From Celeribacter naphthalenivorans (GTDB lineage Bacteria > Pseudomonadota > Alphaproteobacteria > Rhodobacterales > Rhodobacteraceae): 64,000 nt of DNA. Location of the stretch: positions 124,001-188,000 of the forward strand of contig NZ_JAIVLK010000005.1 in NCBI RefSeq assembly GCF_020524585.1. Direction: 5' to 3'. Under the pieces are notes generated by a model, which worked only from the letters and a program-made list of their open reading frames with translations, did no database searches and was not told the DNA's origin. Numbering within the stretch: the stretch's first letter is position 1; each line of letters opens with the position of its first letter. Below are positions 53,278 to 62,173 of the stretch, piece after piece. The translations under genes were made by a program, and so were the position numbers.

Positions 53278-54050
53278 TTGACCGAATTTTTCTCTAATGT
53301 CCAAAAGCTTTCTGGAGCGCGCATTTTTTGGTGTGATCGTTCATCAAAGGTTTGCTCGATCAAAGAAAGCACTTCTTCAGTTAGAGGGAAGATCCACTCG
53401 CAGTCCTGGCGCACTTTTTGGTTTAGAGCATTCAGGCGCGAGTTGAAAAGTTCCTGTAAAGAAACTTCCTCATTTTCAGACCTCATGACACGGATTTCAT
53501 GACCCTGTTCTCGCCATAAACTCGCAATTTCGAAGCCCTGATCGTGCTCGTCGAAGCTCCTTTCGATCCCCCCGTGAAACCTGATGTTTCTTTCAGTTTT
53601 TCTTTGATGTTCTGGGGCCGTTAATTTGCCTAATGGGGCCAGTAGGTTTTTCTGACTCAGCTTTTTCGAAATTTCAAAAAATGAACAATTTTTCTCTCCA
53701 AGTCCCAACTCAAAGACTTCGTTTGTAAGTAGTAAACAAATATCTCCAATCGAGATTGCTCGCATCACCGCAGAATCATCTAGAGCGTCTATTAGGCCTT
53801 GGAGGTTGAAGTTAAGCGCCTGAATACTTTGAGTTGTCTCTGATATTCTTAGCAAACGTTGGATGCCGCGCAGGCGTCTAATCAAGCTCTGTGTGCGATA
53901 GTGCGTCCAAAGGATATATTTCGCATCTGGGTAACGATCGAAATCCTGTTCGCTAGAAAAATTCATTCCAACGATGGCAAGTTCGCTGACGCGAATTACA
54001 AACGGATGTTCGCAAATTTTATCTATTTGTAGTTCGAGAGATTCCGGCAT
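53274..54050 (-). CDS. AT-rich orphan protein with a HEPN-type RNxxxH motif
   Basis: A 258-aa soluble protein whose base composition and codon use are visibly more AT-rich than every neighbour, a sign of recent acquisition. It is predicted largely helical and has no signal peptide or membrane segment. Residues 153-161 read 'ERNIRFHGG': R-N-x3-H followed by Gly is the catalytic signature of HEPN RNases (Arg154, His159). A further R-x4-H occurs just after ('RSFDEH'). This suggests a HEPN-domain protein, perhaps a toxin or defence RNase; it resembles the Cthe_2314-HEPN type by memory, unverified. No nucleotidyltransferase antitoxin is next to it. It lies after the ilvC terminator and is translationally coupled to the DMT transporter. 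Confidence 0.7.
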   Translation of the reverse strand: MPESLELQIDKICEHPFVIRVSELAIVGMNFSSEQDFDRYPDAKYILWTHYRTQSLIRRLRGIQRLLRISETTQSIQALNFNLQGLIDALDDSAVMRAISIGDICLLLTNEVFELGLGEKNCSFFEISKKLSQKNLLAPLGKLTAPEHQRKTERNIRFHGGIERSFDEHDQGFEIASLWREQGHEIRVMRSENEEVSLQELFNSRLNALNQKVRQDCEWIFPLTEEVLSLIEQTFDERSHQKMRAPESFWTLEKNSVK

Positions 54051-54067
54051 TTTTGAAATCCTGCTAC

Positions 54068-54097
54068 AAAAAAGCCCCGACGCAGGAACGCCGGGGC
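54068..54097 (-). terminator. Terminator after ilvC
   Basis: On the minus strand, GCCCCG (from 54097) pairs with CGGGGC (ending 54074) around a short loop that adds CG pairs, then TTTTTT (54073-54068). The AT-rich gene starts 17 bp beyond. Confidence 0.88.
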
Positions 54098-54121
54098 CAA
54101 TCGTCTTGGATCAAAGAACGC

Positions 54122-55171
<1,050 letters not shown>

Positions 55172-55306
55172 TCAGGCACGGGCATTTTGCCCTAATGTCT
55201 GGGGCGGTTATCGCGCATAGAACATGCTTTTTCGTGACAAAGTTTGACCTATTTTGCATTTTGTGAAATGAAATCATTCGTCATAATTCAAAAATACGAA
55301 AATTTC

Positions 55307-55765
55307 ATGCAAGTCGATGACACGGACCGCAGAATCCTGCGTCAAATTCAGGCCGAACCTGAGGCGCAGGCCGCCGATCTGGCCGAACGTGCGGGCGTGA
55401 CGCCTGCCACATTCGCGCGCCGGTTGGAGCGGATGCGTGAGGGCGGCGTGGTGAAATCCATCCGCGAAGAGGTTGACTGGCGCGCCATGGGCTATGGCGT
55501 CGAAGTCAGCCTGCGGATCACGCTCGACAAGACCGAACCGCGCGCCTTTGACGAATTCATCCAAGCCGCGCGCGAGGTGCCGGAGGTGATTTCCATCGGG
55601 ACCTTTCTGGGCCGCGTGGATGCGCGGCTTTTGGTCATCGCGCGGGATATGGCGGAGTATCAGCGGGTGTACCGCGAGAAAATCCTGACCCTGCCGCATA
55701 TGACCGACATCGAGGCGTTGATGCAGGTGGCGACGATCAAAGACAGCCAGTCGGTGCCGCTATGA
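55307..55765 (+). CDS. Lrp/AsnC-family transcriptional regulator, first copy
   Basis: A 152-aa regulator with an N-terminal helix-turn-helix ('DDTDRRILRQIQAEPEAQAADLAERAGVTPATFARRLERM', read in parts) and a C-terminal RAM/ACT ligand domain ('VEVSLRITLDK' to 'VPEVISIGTFLGRVDARLLVIA'). Family members bind amino acids and act on metabolism genes. The AT-rich 160 bp between it and ilvC is a likely shared control region. I chose the ATG at 55307, the usual Lrp start (MQVDDTDRRIL), although no clear ribosome site precedes it; ATG 55268 is an alternative. It overlaps the next gene by 4 bp (ATGA). Confidence 0.9.
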   Translation: MQVDDTDRRILRQIQAEPEAQAADLAERAGVTPATFARRLERMREGGVVKSIREEVDWRAMGYGVEVSLRITLDKTEPRAFDEFIQAAREVPEVISIGTFLGRVDARLLVIARDMAEYQRVYREKILTLPHMTDIEALMQVATIKDSQSVPL

Positions 55766-56697
55766 GTGAAGATTGGGAAAAAGACAGCCCCATCGCGCCG
55801 CAAGCTCCGCTTTGGCGTGCCTGTGCAGAGGCTGGATTGCCGTATCGCGAAGATCTTCAAAATCTCGCCCGCCTGTCCAGCGCGGCCCATCGGCCTGAAA
55901 CCAATGACTATGTGACGATCTCTTGCGGTCTCGACATTCCCGCTCTCTCGTTCGCCGGTGTCGGGCTTTGGAATTTTCGCTTCAGTCAGTCGTGGTATCG
56001 CGGGCACGTCAGTGGAGACGGGGCACGGGAGGATTGGGCGGACATCACCCTGTTGGCCAATGTCTCTTCTGAGAGCGCGGGGCCTTGGGGGCCACCTCGG
56101 GGCGTGGAGGTCGCGCTCAAGGAGATCGAAGAGATTTGGCACGCCTGTTTTGGTCCGCCTGCAAAATTTGGGTCCAGATCAGTTTGGTCTTTCGGCAATG
56201 CGTCGTTGGAAATCCTTGTGCAAAATGGTCACGTGATTGCGATGATCTGTCCGCGTTGGCGGCGCCCTGTTCCCGAGACGCTTGTGACATGTTTTCGCGA
56301 TCCGGAACCTTTGTTCGGGGGAGAGGACCTGGAGGCCTTGGGGCTTGGGGTTCCGCGCTACGCCTGTCAGCCCCATCAAAATATGCCACCTGTCGGCACC
56401 TGGCTGAGCCGTGACGGAACATTTATGATCTTGGTGCCCAAGCGTGGCGACTATGTGCATATCGCGCGCGCGTCAGAATTTCTCCGTGTGAAGTGCACTT
56501 ATATGTGGCCGGCAAAGGGCGGAGGATTTTGCGAAATTTCGCTTGAGAACGACACGCCGTACCGGTTCACACTGTTGGCGCGACGGCCTCCGCAAGATCA
56601 TGATGTTTCACAATATGATGCGGCAGGAGCGGCGTTGGCACGTCGTCTCGGGATCGCCTTTGAAACCAACTCAAACAATGTCGCCTATGATTGCTGA
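55762..56697 (+). CDS. Unknown 311-aa protein between two Lrp/AsnC genes
   Basis: I do not recognise this protein. It is soluble, Trp- and Pro-rich, with no signal or membrane segment. The N-terminal part begins 'PLWRACAEAGLPYREDLQNLARLS' (read in parts); the middle has 'GVGLWNFRFSQSWYRGHVSG' and 'WGPPRGVEVALKEIEEIW'; the end has 'YRFTLLARRPPQDHDV'. A Cys appears in several aromatic-rich strands. Its first codon overlaps the stop of the first Lrp gene, and the second Lrp gene starts 9 bp after its own stop, so the three form one transcription unit. Composition is slightly less GC-rich than neighbours. No function can be assigned. Confidence 0.75.
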   Translation: MSEDWEKDSPIAPQAPLWRACAEAGLPYREDLQNLARLSSAAHRPETNDYVTISCGLDIPALSFAGVGLWNFRFSQSWYRGHVSGDGAREDWADITLLANVSSESAGPWGPPRGVEVALKEIEEIWHACFGPPAKFGSRSVWSFGNASLEILVQNGHVIAMICPRWRRPVPETLVTCFRDPEPLFGGEDLEALGLGVPRYACQPHQNMPPVGTWLSRDGTFMILVPKRGDYVHIARASEFLRVKCTYMWPAKGGGFCEISLENDTPYRFTLLARRPPQDHDVSQYDAAGAALARRLGIAFETNSNNVAYDC

Positions 56698-56706
56698 GGG
56701 TTAATC

Positions 56707-57162
56707 ATGATTGAACTCGATGACATCGACCGGCACCTCATCCGCGCGCTTTGCGAGGATGCGACGCAATCGGCGGGGGCTTTGGGGCGCGCGCTTGGCC
56801 TCAGTCAACCGGCGACATGGCGGCGGATCAAGCGTCTGCGTGAATCGGGCATCTTCGGGCCGCGTCGCGTGGATTTGAACCTTGAGGCGCTGGGTTTTGG
56901 CGTCACCGTGTTCTTGGGGGTCAAACTCGCCACGAAAGGCCGTGTCAGCCTCGAGGATTTCGAACGCGCGGTGCGGGCGATCCCGGAGGTGCAGACGGTG
57001 CAGCACGTTTTGGGGCTCTTCGACTATCGTCTCCGCGTCGTGGCGCAGGATTTGCCGGATTTCGAACGCGTGCTGCGGCGACGGATCATGACGCTGCCGG
57101 GGGTGGGCAATGTCGAGGCCAATGTGGTCTTGTCCGAGGAGCGCCGTCCCGGGCCCTTGTAG
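56707..57162 (+). CDS. Lrp/AsnC-family transcriptional regulator, second copy
   Basis: A 151-aa regulator of the same family: helix-turn-helix 'DDIDRHLIRALCEDATQSAGALGRALGLSQPATWRRIKRLRE', read in parts, then a RAM domain ('FGVTVFLGVKLATKG' and 'VPEVQTVQHVLGLFDYRLRVVAQDLPDFERVL', read in parts). The two Lrp proteins are clearly related but not near-identical, so this is an old duplication or a heteromeric pair. It ends in the stop codon at 57160-57162, which lies inside a 14-bp tandem repeat. A separate gene, the intradiol dioxygenase, follows 126 bp later. Confidence 0.9.
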   Translation: MIELDDIDRHLIRALCEDATQSAGALGRALGLSQPATWRRIKRLRESGIFGPRRVDLNLEALGFGVTVFLGVKLATKGRVSLEDFERAVRAIPEVQTVQHVLGLFDYRLRVVAQDLPDFERVLRRRIMTLPGVGNVEANVVLSEERRPGPL

Positions 57163-57199
57163 CCGGCCCACTGTAGCCAGCCCGCTGTAGGAGGTCACG
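57158..57199. repeat. 14-bp tandem repeat starting at the Lrp stop codon
   Basis: TGTAGCCGGCCCAC (57158-57171) and TGTAGCCAGCCCGC (57172-57185) are 12/14 identical; a third, decayed unit TGTAGGAGGTCACG (57186-57199) follows. The TAG of the first unit is the stop codon of the second Lrp gene. Confidence 0.7.
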
Positions 57200-57288
57200 G
57201 GCATGTTATGCCAATGTTATCGGTTGGGCGACGAAAACCGCCTGTGCGTGCGTTATATATTAACATGTTCAACGACGGAGACACGCCG

Positions 57289-58077
57289 ATGCCACATCAG
57301 GACGACCACGCCGACCACGGATTCCGCCACGATTTCCCCCATCTTCTGGGCCGCCGCCGCTTTTTGACTGTCTTGAGCGGGCTGGGGCTCTCGGCCTCTG
57401 CGGGGCTTCCCGCCGCCGCGCTCGATTGCGTTGCCATTCCACGCGAAACCGCGGGGCCGTTTCCGGCGGATGGCACCAATCGGCGAGCGGGTCAGATTGT
57501 CGATGTTTTGACACAAAACGGCGTGCTGCGCCGTGATATCACATCGTCTTTTGGCGAGGCCAAAGGACAGGCCGAAGGTGTGCCGATCTCTTTGGAACTG
57601 ACCCTGCAAGACCACGCAGGCTGCACGCCGCTGGAGGGCTATGCGATTTACATCTGGCACTGCGATGCGGGCGGGGCCTATTCGATGTACAACGTGCCGG
57701 AGGCCAACTGGCTGCGCGGCCTTGCTGTGGCGGATGCCTCGGGCAAGGTGGCTTTTGACACTGTGGTGCCCGGCTGTTACCCGCGCCGCTGGCCGCATAT
57801 TCACTTCGAAGTCTTCGAGAGTGCCGAGGCCGCCGTCTCCGGTGCGCGCCCGGTGCTGATCTCGCAATTGGCCTTTCCCGAAGGGCAGATCGGCGACATC
57901 TACCAATCGGACCAAGGGCGTTACGCGCACTCGATCCGCAATCTCGCGGGCATCCCGTTGTCGCGCGACAGCATTTTTCGCGACAACAGCGCAGCGGAAC
58001 TGGCGCAACAGACTGTGGAGGTGGCTTCCGGGACGGGTGTCCTCACTGGGCGTGCAACGATTCCGATTGCGTTGTGA
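57289..58077 (+). CDS. Tat-exported intradiol ring-cleavage dioxygenase-like protein
   Basis: A 262-aa protein with an RR signal: 'LGRRRFLTVLSGLGLSA' (about 20-36) is a twin-arginine export sequence. The catalytic barrel (about 95-190) has 'GYAIYIWHCDAGGAYSMY' and 'VVPGCYPRRWPHIHFEVF'. Predicted Fe(III) ligands are Tyr131, Tyr164, His170 and His172, the intact Y-Y-H-H set of intradiol dioxygenases. Cytoplasmic relatives open catechol or protocatechuate; exported forms are widespread, often of unknown substrate. CGGAGAC eight bases upstream supports ATG 57289; an earlier in-frame Met at 57265 is possible. It ends at a strong terminator and stands alone. Confidence 0.88.
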   Translation: MPHQDDHADHGFRHDFPHLLGRRRFLTVLSGLGLSASAGLPAAALDCVAIPRETAGPFPADGTNRRAGQIVDVLTQNGVLRRDITSSFGEAKGQAEGVPISLELTLQDHAGCTPLEGYAIYIWHCDAGGAYSMYNVPEANWLRGLAVADASGKVAFDTVVPGCYPRRWPHIHFEVFESAEAAVSGARPVLISQLAFPEGQIGDIYQSDQGRYAHSIRNLAGIPLSRDSIFRDNSAAELAQQTVEVASGTGVLTGRATIPIAL

Positions 58078-58093
58078 GTCCCTAAGAAAATAA

Positions 58094-58122
58094 AAAAGGG
58101 CGCCGCTTTGGCGCCCTTTTGT
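58094..58122. terminator. Bidirectional terminator after the dioxygenase gene
   Basis: AAAAGGGCGCC (58094-58104) pairs with GGCGCCCTTTT (58110-58120), loop GCTTT. A-rich on the left, T-rich on the right; it also ends the cytochrome unit on the minus strand. Confidence 0.93.
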
Positions 58123-58126
58123 TATG

Positions 58127-58723
58127 TCATTCCGCCGGGGTTTCGCGCGGCGGCAACTGGGCATACCCCGTCACCATCGGTGTCACGAGGTTTTCGCCCT
58201 TGCGTTTTTTGTACCAGAAAATCGCGCCGATATGGCCGATCACCATCAGCAGGAGCAGAAACGACAGCGGTTCGTGATAGGACAGCGCCTTACGTGTCAC
58301 ATCGCTCGATACATATTGCGCCAGAGGGCCGACGTTGACGTAATCTTCCGGGTCGGCCAAAAGCCCGCTCGTCACCTGCATCGCCAAGACGATCAGCACG
58401 CCGACGACGAAAATTGCCCCCACCGGGTTGTGCCCATAGGAGCGCGACGGCTTGGAGGACGGCAGCGTCCGGGCATAAGCGAAAACCTTGCCCGGACCTT
58501 TGACGAACGTGGCGAAACGTGCGGTGGTAAAGCCGACAAAGCCCCAGATCACCCGCAGCACGACGATTACGGCCACGGCATAGCCCGCGTAGAAATGCAG
58601 CGTCATCTGGTCGGGGCCGAATTTGCCAAGCCCGAAGGCGGTGAAGAAGGCGATCACCAGCGCCCAGTGCAGCACACGCACCACCGGGTCCCAGAGATAG
58701 GTCTTTTCAAGCTGTTCCGTCAT
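58127..58723 (-). CDS. Cytochrome b561-family membrane protein
   Basis: A 198-aa inner-membrane cytochrome with four helices. Haem-ligand candidates are the His in 'VVRVLHWALVIAF' (helix 1), 'MTLHFYAGYAVAV' (helix 2), 'LSYHEPLSFLLL' and 'VIGHIGAIFWYK' (helix 4). A matrix-like charged tail ends 'PPRETPAE'. Together with the cytochrome c-prime gene 17 bp upstream, it probably forms a small electron-transfer pair in which the b-type protein relays electrons across the membrane; the partner reductant and acceptor are not visible. It is preceded by the c-type gene in the same orientation and ends at a terminator. Confidence 0.9.
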   Translation of the reverse strand: MTEQLEKTYLWDPVVRVLHWALVIAFFTAFGLGKFGPDQMTLHFYAGYAVAVIVVLRVIWGFVGFTTARFATFVKGPGKVFAYARTLPSSKPSRSYGHNPVGAIFVVGVLIVLAMQVTSGLLADPEDYVNVGPLAQYVSSDVTRKALSYHEPLSFLLLLMVIGHIGAIFWYKKRKGENLVTPMVTGYAQLPPRETPAE

Positions 58724-58740
58724 GTTTCGCCGAGCCTCGA

Positions 58741-59211
58741 TCAGAAATCAGCGGCGCGGTAGTCGTCGTGGCAGGCTTTGCAGGTGCCGCCCACTTTGCC
58801 GACCGCCGGACGCAGCGCGTCCAGACCGGTGCCCGCGACGTCGTTCAGTTCGGCGACGGCTTGGTAAAAGGCCATGCTGGTTTCCTGAAGACCTTCCATG
58901 TCGTCCCAGATATTGGCCTTGGCGCGGGTTTCGCCCGGCAGGTCCTCGTTCGAGGTGCCCGGCGCGAAGTAATCGGCGGTGTGGAGGCTGGCGAGCGACA
59001 GAAGATCGCCGGCGGATTGGCTGGCAAGATCGGCATCATAGTCGATTTTGCCCTGCGCGATGCCGCCCAAGGTGGACATTTCAAAGCCGACGAGCGTGAA
59101 GAATGCGCGACGGGCCTTGGCGACGTCGGAGGGGGATTGAGCAAAGGCGCCGGTGGCAACCGTGGTGGCCGCAGTGGCCGCGATCACGGTGGAGAGGATG
59201 AGTTTACGCAT
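58741..59211 (-). CDS. Cytochrome c-prime
   Basis: A 156-aa periplasmic class II c-type cytochrome. Signal peptide about 1-24 ('ATTVATGAFA'). The single haem motif 'TCKACHDDYR' (Cys144, Cys147, His148) sits near the C-terminus, as in cytochrome c-prime. Helical spacing of 'AKARRAFFTLVGFEMSTLGGIAQG', read in parts, and 'LDALRPAVGKVGGTCKACH' fits the four-helix bundle. Family members bind NO and CO. I chose ATG 59211, where the signal begins; the longer frame upstream is not supported. It is followed by the cytochrome b gene; a pair of palindromes lies about 160 bp upstream of the start. Confidence 0.93.
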   Translation of the reverse strand: MRKLILSTVIAATAATTVATGAFAQSPSDVAKARRAFFTLVGFEMSTLGGIAQGKIDYDADLASQSAGDLLSLASLHTADYFAPGTSNEDLPGETRAKANIWDDMEGLQETSMAFYQAVAELNDVAGTGLDALRPAVGKVGGTCKACHDDYRAADF

Positions 59212-59370
59212 TGGATAGGGATTCCCTGTCTGTTTACTGAAATAAAAAGGCGTGTCGCTCGCGCGGTAAAAACGATAATGGCACAAGTCTCATGAAATTG
59301 AATGTGACAATCTAACGTTGCGCTGCCGCAAGCTGCGGAAACGGTTCAATTTTTTGTTATGGCGCTTGTG

Positions 59371-59405
59371 ATGTTTGCGCAAACGAAAGGTGTTTGCGCA
59401 AACAT
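59371..59405. promoter_or_regulatory. Two perfect 12-bp palindromes, 19 bp centre to centre
   Basis: GTTTGCGCAAAC occurs at 59373-59384 and again at 59392-59403, separated by GAAAGGT. The outer AT (59371-59372 and 59404-59405) extends the whole into a symmetric 35-bp block. GC-centred palindromes of this form are typical of LacI-type regulator operators. It lies in the gap between pepN and the cytochrome unit. As RNA it could also fold, but no poly-T follows on either strand. Confidence 0.6.
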
Positions 59406-59434
59406 CTTTTGCGGGAAACAGGGGCAGAGCGGTG

Positions 59435-61984
59435 TCAGGCCGACAGAATCCGTGTGACCATTTCCGTGGTGTCCCGCGACAGGTTCGGCGTCGCGAGAAT
59501 GCGCTCCAATTCGGTGCGGATCATGGCCTGACGGTCGGCGTCATAGCGTTTCCATGTCTCGAAGGCCCCGCTCATCCGCGCGGTGGTTTGCGGGTTGAGC
59601 GCATCGAGCGCGACCAGTTGATCCGCCAAGAGCCGGTAGGCCGCGCCGCTGGCGTGGTGGAACCCTGCATGGTTGGCCGTCAGGGCGCCAAAGACTGCGC
59701 GGAAACGGTTCGGGTTCTTGTTGGTAAACGCCGGATGTTGGCTGAGTGCGGCGGCCACGTCGGCGGCGTTTTCGGGAGCGGCGAAGGCCACCTGCATCAT
59801 GAACCATTTGTCCATCACGAGGCGGTCATCTTTCCATTGTGCTTCAAAGGCTTGCAGCTCGTCCGCGCCAAGGCCTGCGGAGAGCAGGGCCTGAAGGCTG
59901 CCCGCCTGTTCGGTCATATTGTCTGCACGTTTAAACAGGGCCTTGGCCGTCACGCCGCTGTCTTGCAGGCTCAAAAGCCCCAGCACGGCAAGCCGCAGGC
60001 TGCGTTTGCCCGAGCCTTCGGCATCCGGGACGAAACCGCCTGTTTCGTTTTCCTTATACAGGGCGGGCAACAGGTCGTGCAGGTGATCGGCCAAGATATG
60101 ACGTAGCTTTTCGCGGGCCTCATAGATGCGCTGTGGATCGGGGACGACACCGGCATCGACCAAGGTCTGCGCCAGATCGTCCTGCGACGGCAGGCCCAGA
60201 GACAGGGCGCGGAAGGCCGGATCGAGGCCGTCATCGATGAGCACCGATTTGATCGCGTCGAGATAGGCAAAGCTTGGTTCCGTGCCGTTGACGATCATCG
60301 ACAGCAGCGTGTCCTTGGCCAGCGCCCGGCCCATTTCCCATTTCTGGAACGGGTCGGTGTCATGCGCCAAAAGGAAGGCGCGGGTGTCGTTGTCGATCTC
60401 GCGCTCCAAAATCACAGGCGCGGAGAAATCGCGCAGTACGGAGGCCACCGGCCGCGCGCCGAGACCCTCGAAGGTAAAGCTCTGCGTGACTTCGGTCATC
60501 TCCAAAACGGTGGTTGGAACCACCTCATCACCGTTCGGGCCGATGAGGCCGGTGGCGATGGGGATGACTTGCGGGTTTTTCTCGCTTTGACCGGGGGTAG
60601 GAGGCGTGGTCTGGGTGAAGGTCAGCGTCAAGGTGCCGTCCTCCCAATGCTCCTCCATCTTCAGGCGCGGCGTGCCCGCTTGGGCGTACCATTGCTTGAA
60701 TTGTGCAAGATTACGCCCCGTGACCTCCTCGAAAGAGGCCAGCCAATCCTCGATGGTCACAGCCTCGCCGTCGTGGCGGTCGAAATAGAGATCGCAGCCT
60801 TTGCGGTAAGCCTCATCGCCAATCAGACGGCGCAGCATGCCGATGATCTCGGCGCCTTTCTCATAGACGGTGGCGGTGTAGAAATTGTTGATCTCGACAA
60901 AGCTTTCGGGCCGCACAGGGTGGGCCAGAGGGCCGTTGTCTTCGCGGAACTGTCGGGCGCGCAGAGTGAGAACTTCTTCAATCCTTTTCACGGCATGGCT
61001 CCGCATGTCGCCGGAGAACATCTGGTCGCGGTAAACCGTCAGACCCTCTTTCAGGCACAGCTGGAACCAGTCGCGGCAGGTGATGCGGTTGCCGGTCCAG
61101 TTGTGGAAATACTCATGCGCGATGATGCCTTCGATCCGCTCGAAATTGGCATCCGTCGAGGTCTCTTTCGAGGCCAGCACACAAGAGGAGTTGAAGATGT
61201 TCAGCCCCTTGTTCTCCATCGCACCCATGTTGAAATCGTCCACGGCCACAATGTTGAAAATGTCCAAGTCGTATTCGCGCCCGTAGGTGTCCTCGTCCCA
61301 CTTCATCGAATCCTTGAGCGCCTGCATCCCGAAGGCACATTTGCCCTCGTCGCCGGGACGGACCCAGATGTTCAGCTCGACCTCTTTGCCGGATTTCGTG
61401 GTGAAGGCGCCGGGGTGATTGACCAAATCGCCCGCGACCAAAGCAAAGAGATAGGATGGTTTAGGCCAGGGATCGTGCCAGACGGCAAAGCCCTCGCCAT
61501 GCTCGACCGGGTTGCCGTTCGACAAAAGCACCGGCAGATCGCCCTCGACCCGCACGGTAAAAGTCGCCATCACATCGGGGCGGTCGGGGTAATAGGTGAT
61601 CTTGCGAAAGCCTTCGGCCTCACATTGGGTGCAATACATGCCGTTTGACATGTAAAGGCCTTCGAGCGCGGTGTTGGTCTCGGGCGAAATCTCCACCTCG
61701 GCCTCCCACACAAAGGGCGCGTCGGGCACGTCCACCTCGATGCCGCCCGCGACCTCGCGGGGTGTGACAGGGGCGCCGTCAACGGTCGCAGAGATCAGGA
61801 TAAGCTCCTCACCATGCAGGAAAAATCGCTTTTCTCTTGCCTCAGGATTCGGTGCGAAAGTGATCTTCGAGAGCACGCGCGTCGCCGTCGGATGAAGTTT
61901 AAAGGTCAGTTCGACACCATCGATCCGATAGCCGAAGGGGGTGTAGTCCTTGAGGTAAATGGTCTGCGGGGCGGTGTCTTTCAT
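59435..61984 (-). CDS. pepN: Aminopeptidase N (M1 family)
   Basis: Zinc metallopeptidase that removes N-terminal residues from peptides in the cytoplasm. The 849-aa product starts '[18 protein letters not shown]' and has '[13 protein letters not shown]' (GAMEN exopeptidase motif), the zinc site '[14 protein letters not shown]' with the distal Glu in the following helix ('[14 protein letters not shown]', E), and a C-terminal helical domain ending 'VTRILSA'. The ATG at 61984 has AAAGAG upstream on the minus strand. The same frame continues open to 63997, but that upstream half is antisense to malate synthase and not part of pepN. It is divergent from glcB with 189 bp between starts. Confidence 0.95.
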   Translation of the reverse strand: MKDTAPQTIYLKDYTPFGYRIDGVELTFKLHPTATRVLSKITFAPNPEAREKRFFLHGEELILISATVDGAPVTPREVAGGIEVDVPDAPFVWEAEVEISPETNTALEGLYMSNGMYCTQCEAEGFRKITYYPDRPDVMATFTVRVEGDLPVLLSNGNPVEHGEGFAVWHDPWPKPSYLFALVAGDLVNHPGAFTTKSGKEVELNIWVRPGDEGKCAFGMQALKDSMKWDEDTYGREYDLDIFNIVAVDDFNMGAMENKGLNIFNSSCVLASKETSTDANFERIEGIIAHEYFHNWTGNRITCRDWFQLCLKEGLTVYRDQMFSGDMRSHAVKRIEEVLTLRARQFREDNGPLAHPVRPESFVEINNFYTATVYEKGAEIIGMLRRLIGDEAYRKGCDLYFDRHDGEAVTIEDWLASFEEVTGRNLAQFKQWYAQAGTPRLKMEEHWEDGTLTLTFTQTTPPTPGQSEKNPQVIPIATGLIGPNGDEVVPTTVLEMTEVTQSFTFEGLGARPVASVLRDFSAPVILEREIDNDTRAFLLAHDTDPFQKWEMGRALAKDTLLSMIVNGTEPSFAYLDAIKSVLIDDGLDPAFRALSLGLPSQDDLAQTLVDAGVVPDPQRIYEAREKLRHILADHLHDLLPALYKENETGGFVPDAEGSGKRSLRLAVLGLLSLQDSGVTAKALFKRADNMTEQAGSLQALLSAGLGADELQAFEAQWKDDRLVMDKWFMMQVAFAAPENAADVAAALSQHPAFTNKNPNRFRAVFGALTANHAGFHHASGAAYRLLADQLVALDALNPQTTARMSGAFETWKRYDADRQAMIRTELERILATPNLSRDTTEMVTRILSA

Positions 61985-62173
61985 CGGGCGACTCTTTCTA
62001 ACTGTGATCTTCGAAAGGTAGGCCTGAGCACGCGGGGCTGCAACGGCAGACACGGGAAATTGCGGCCAGTCTCGGACATGTCGGTACAGCGGGATCGCGG
62101 CCTTTGGCTTGTGTCCCGGGGGCAGCCGGGTAGTCTGCGCGGTGAAATCCGACAAAATCAGGTGATTCCCATA

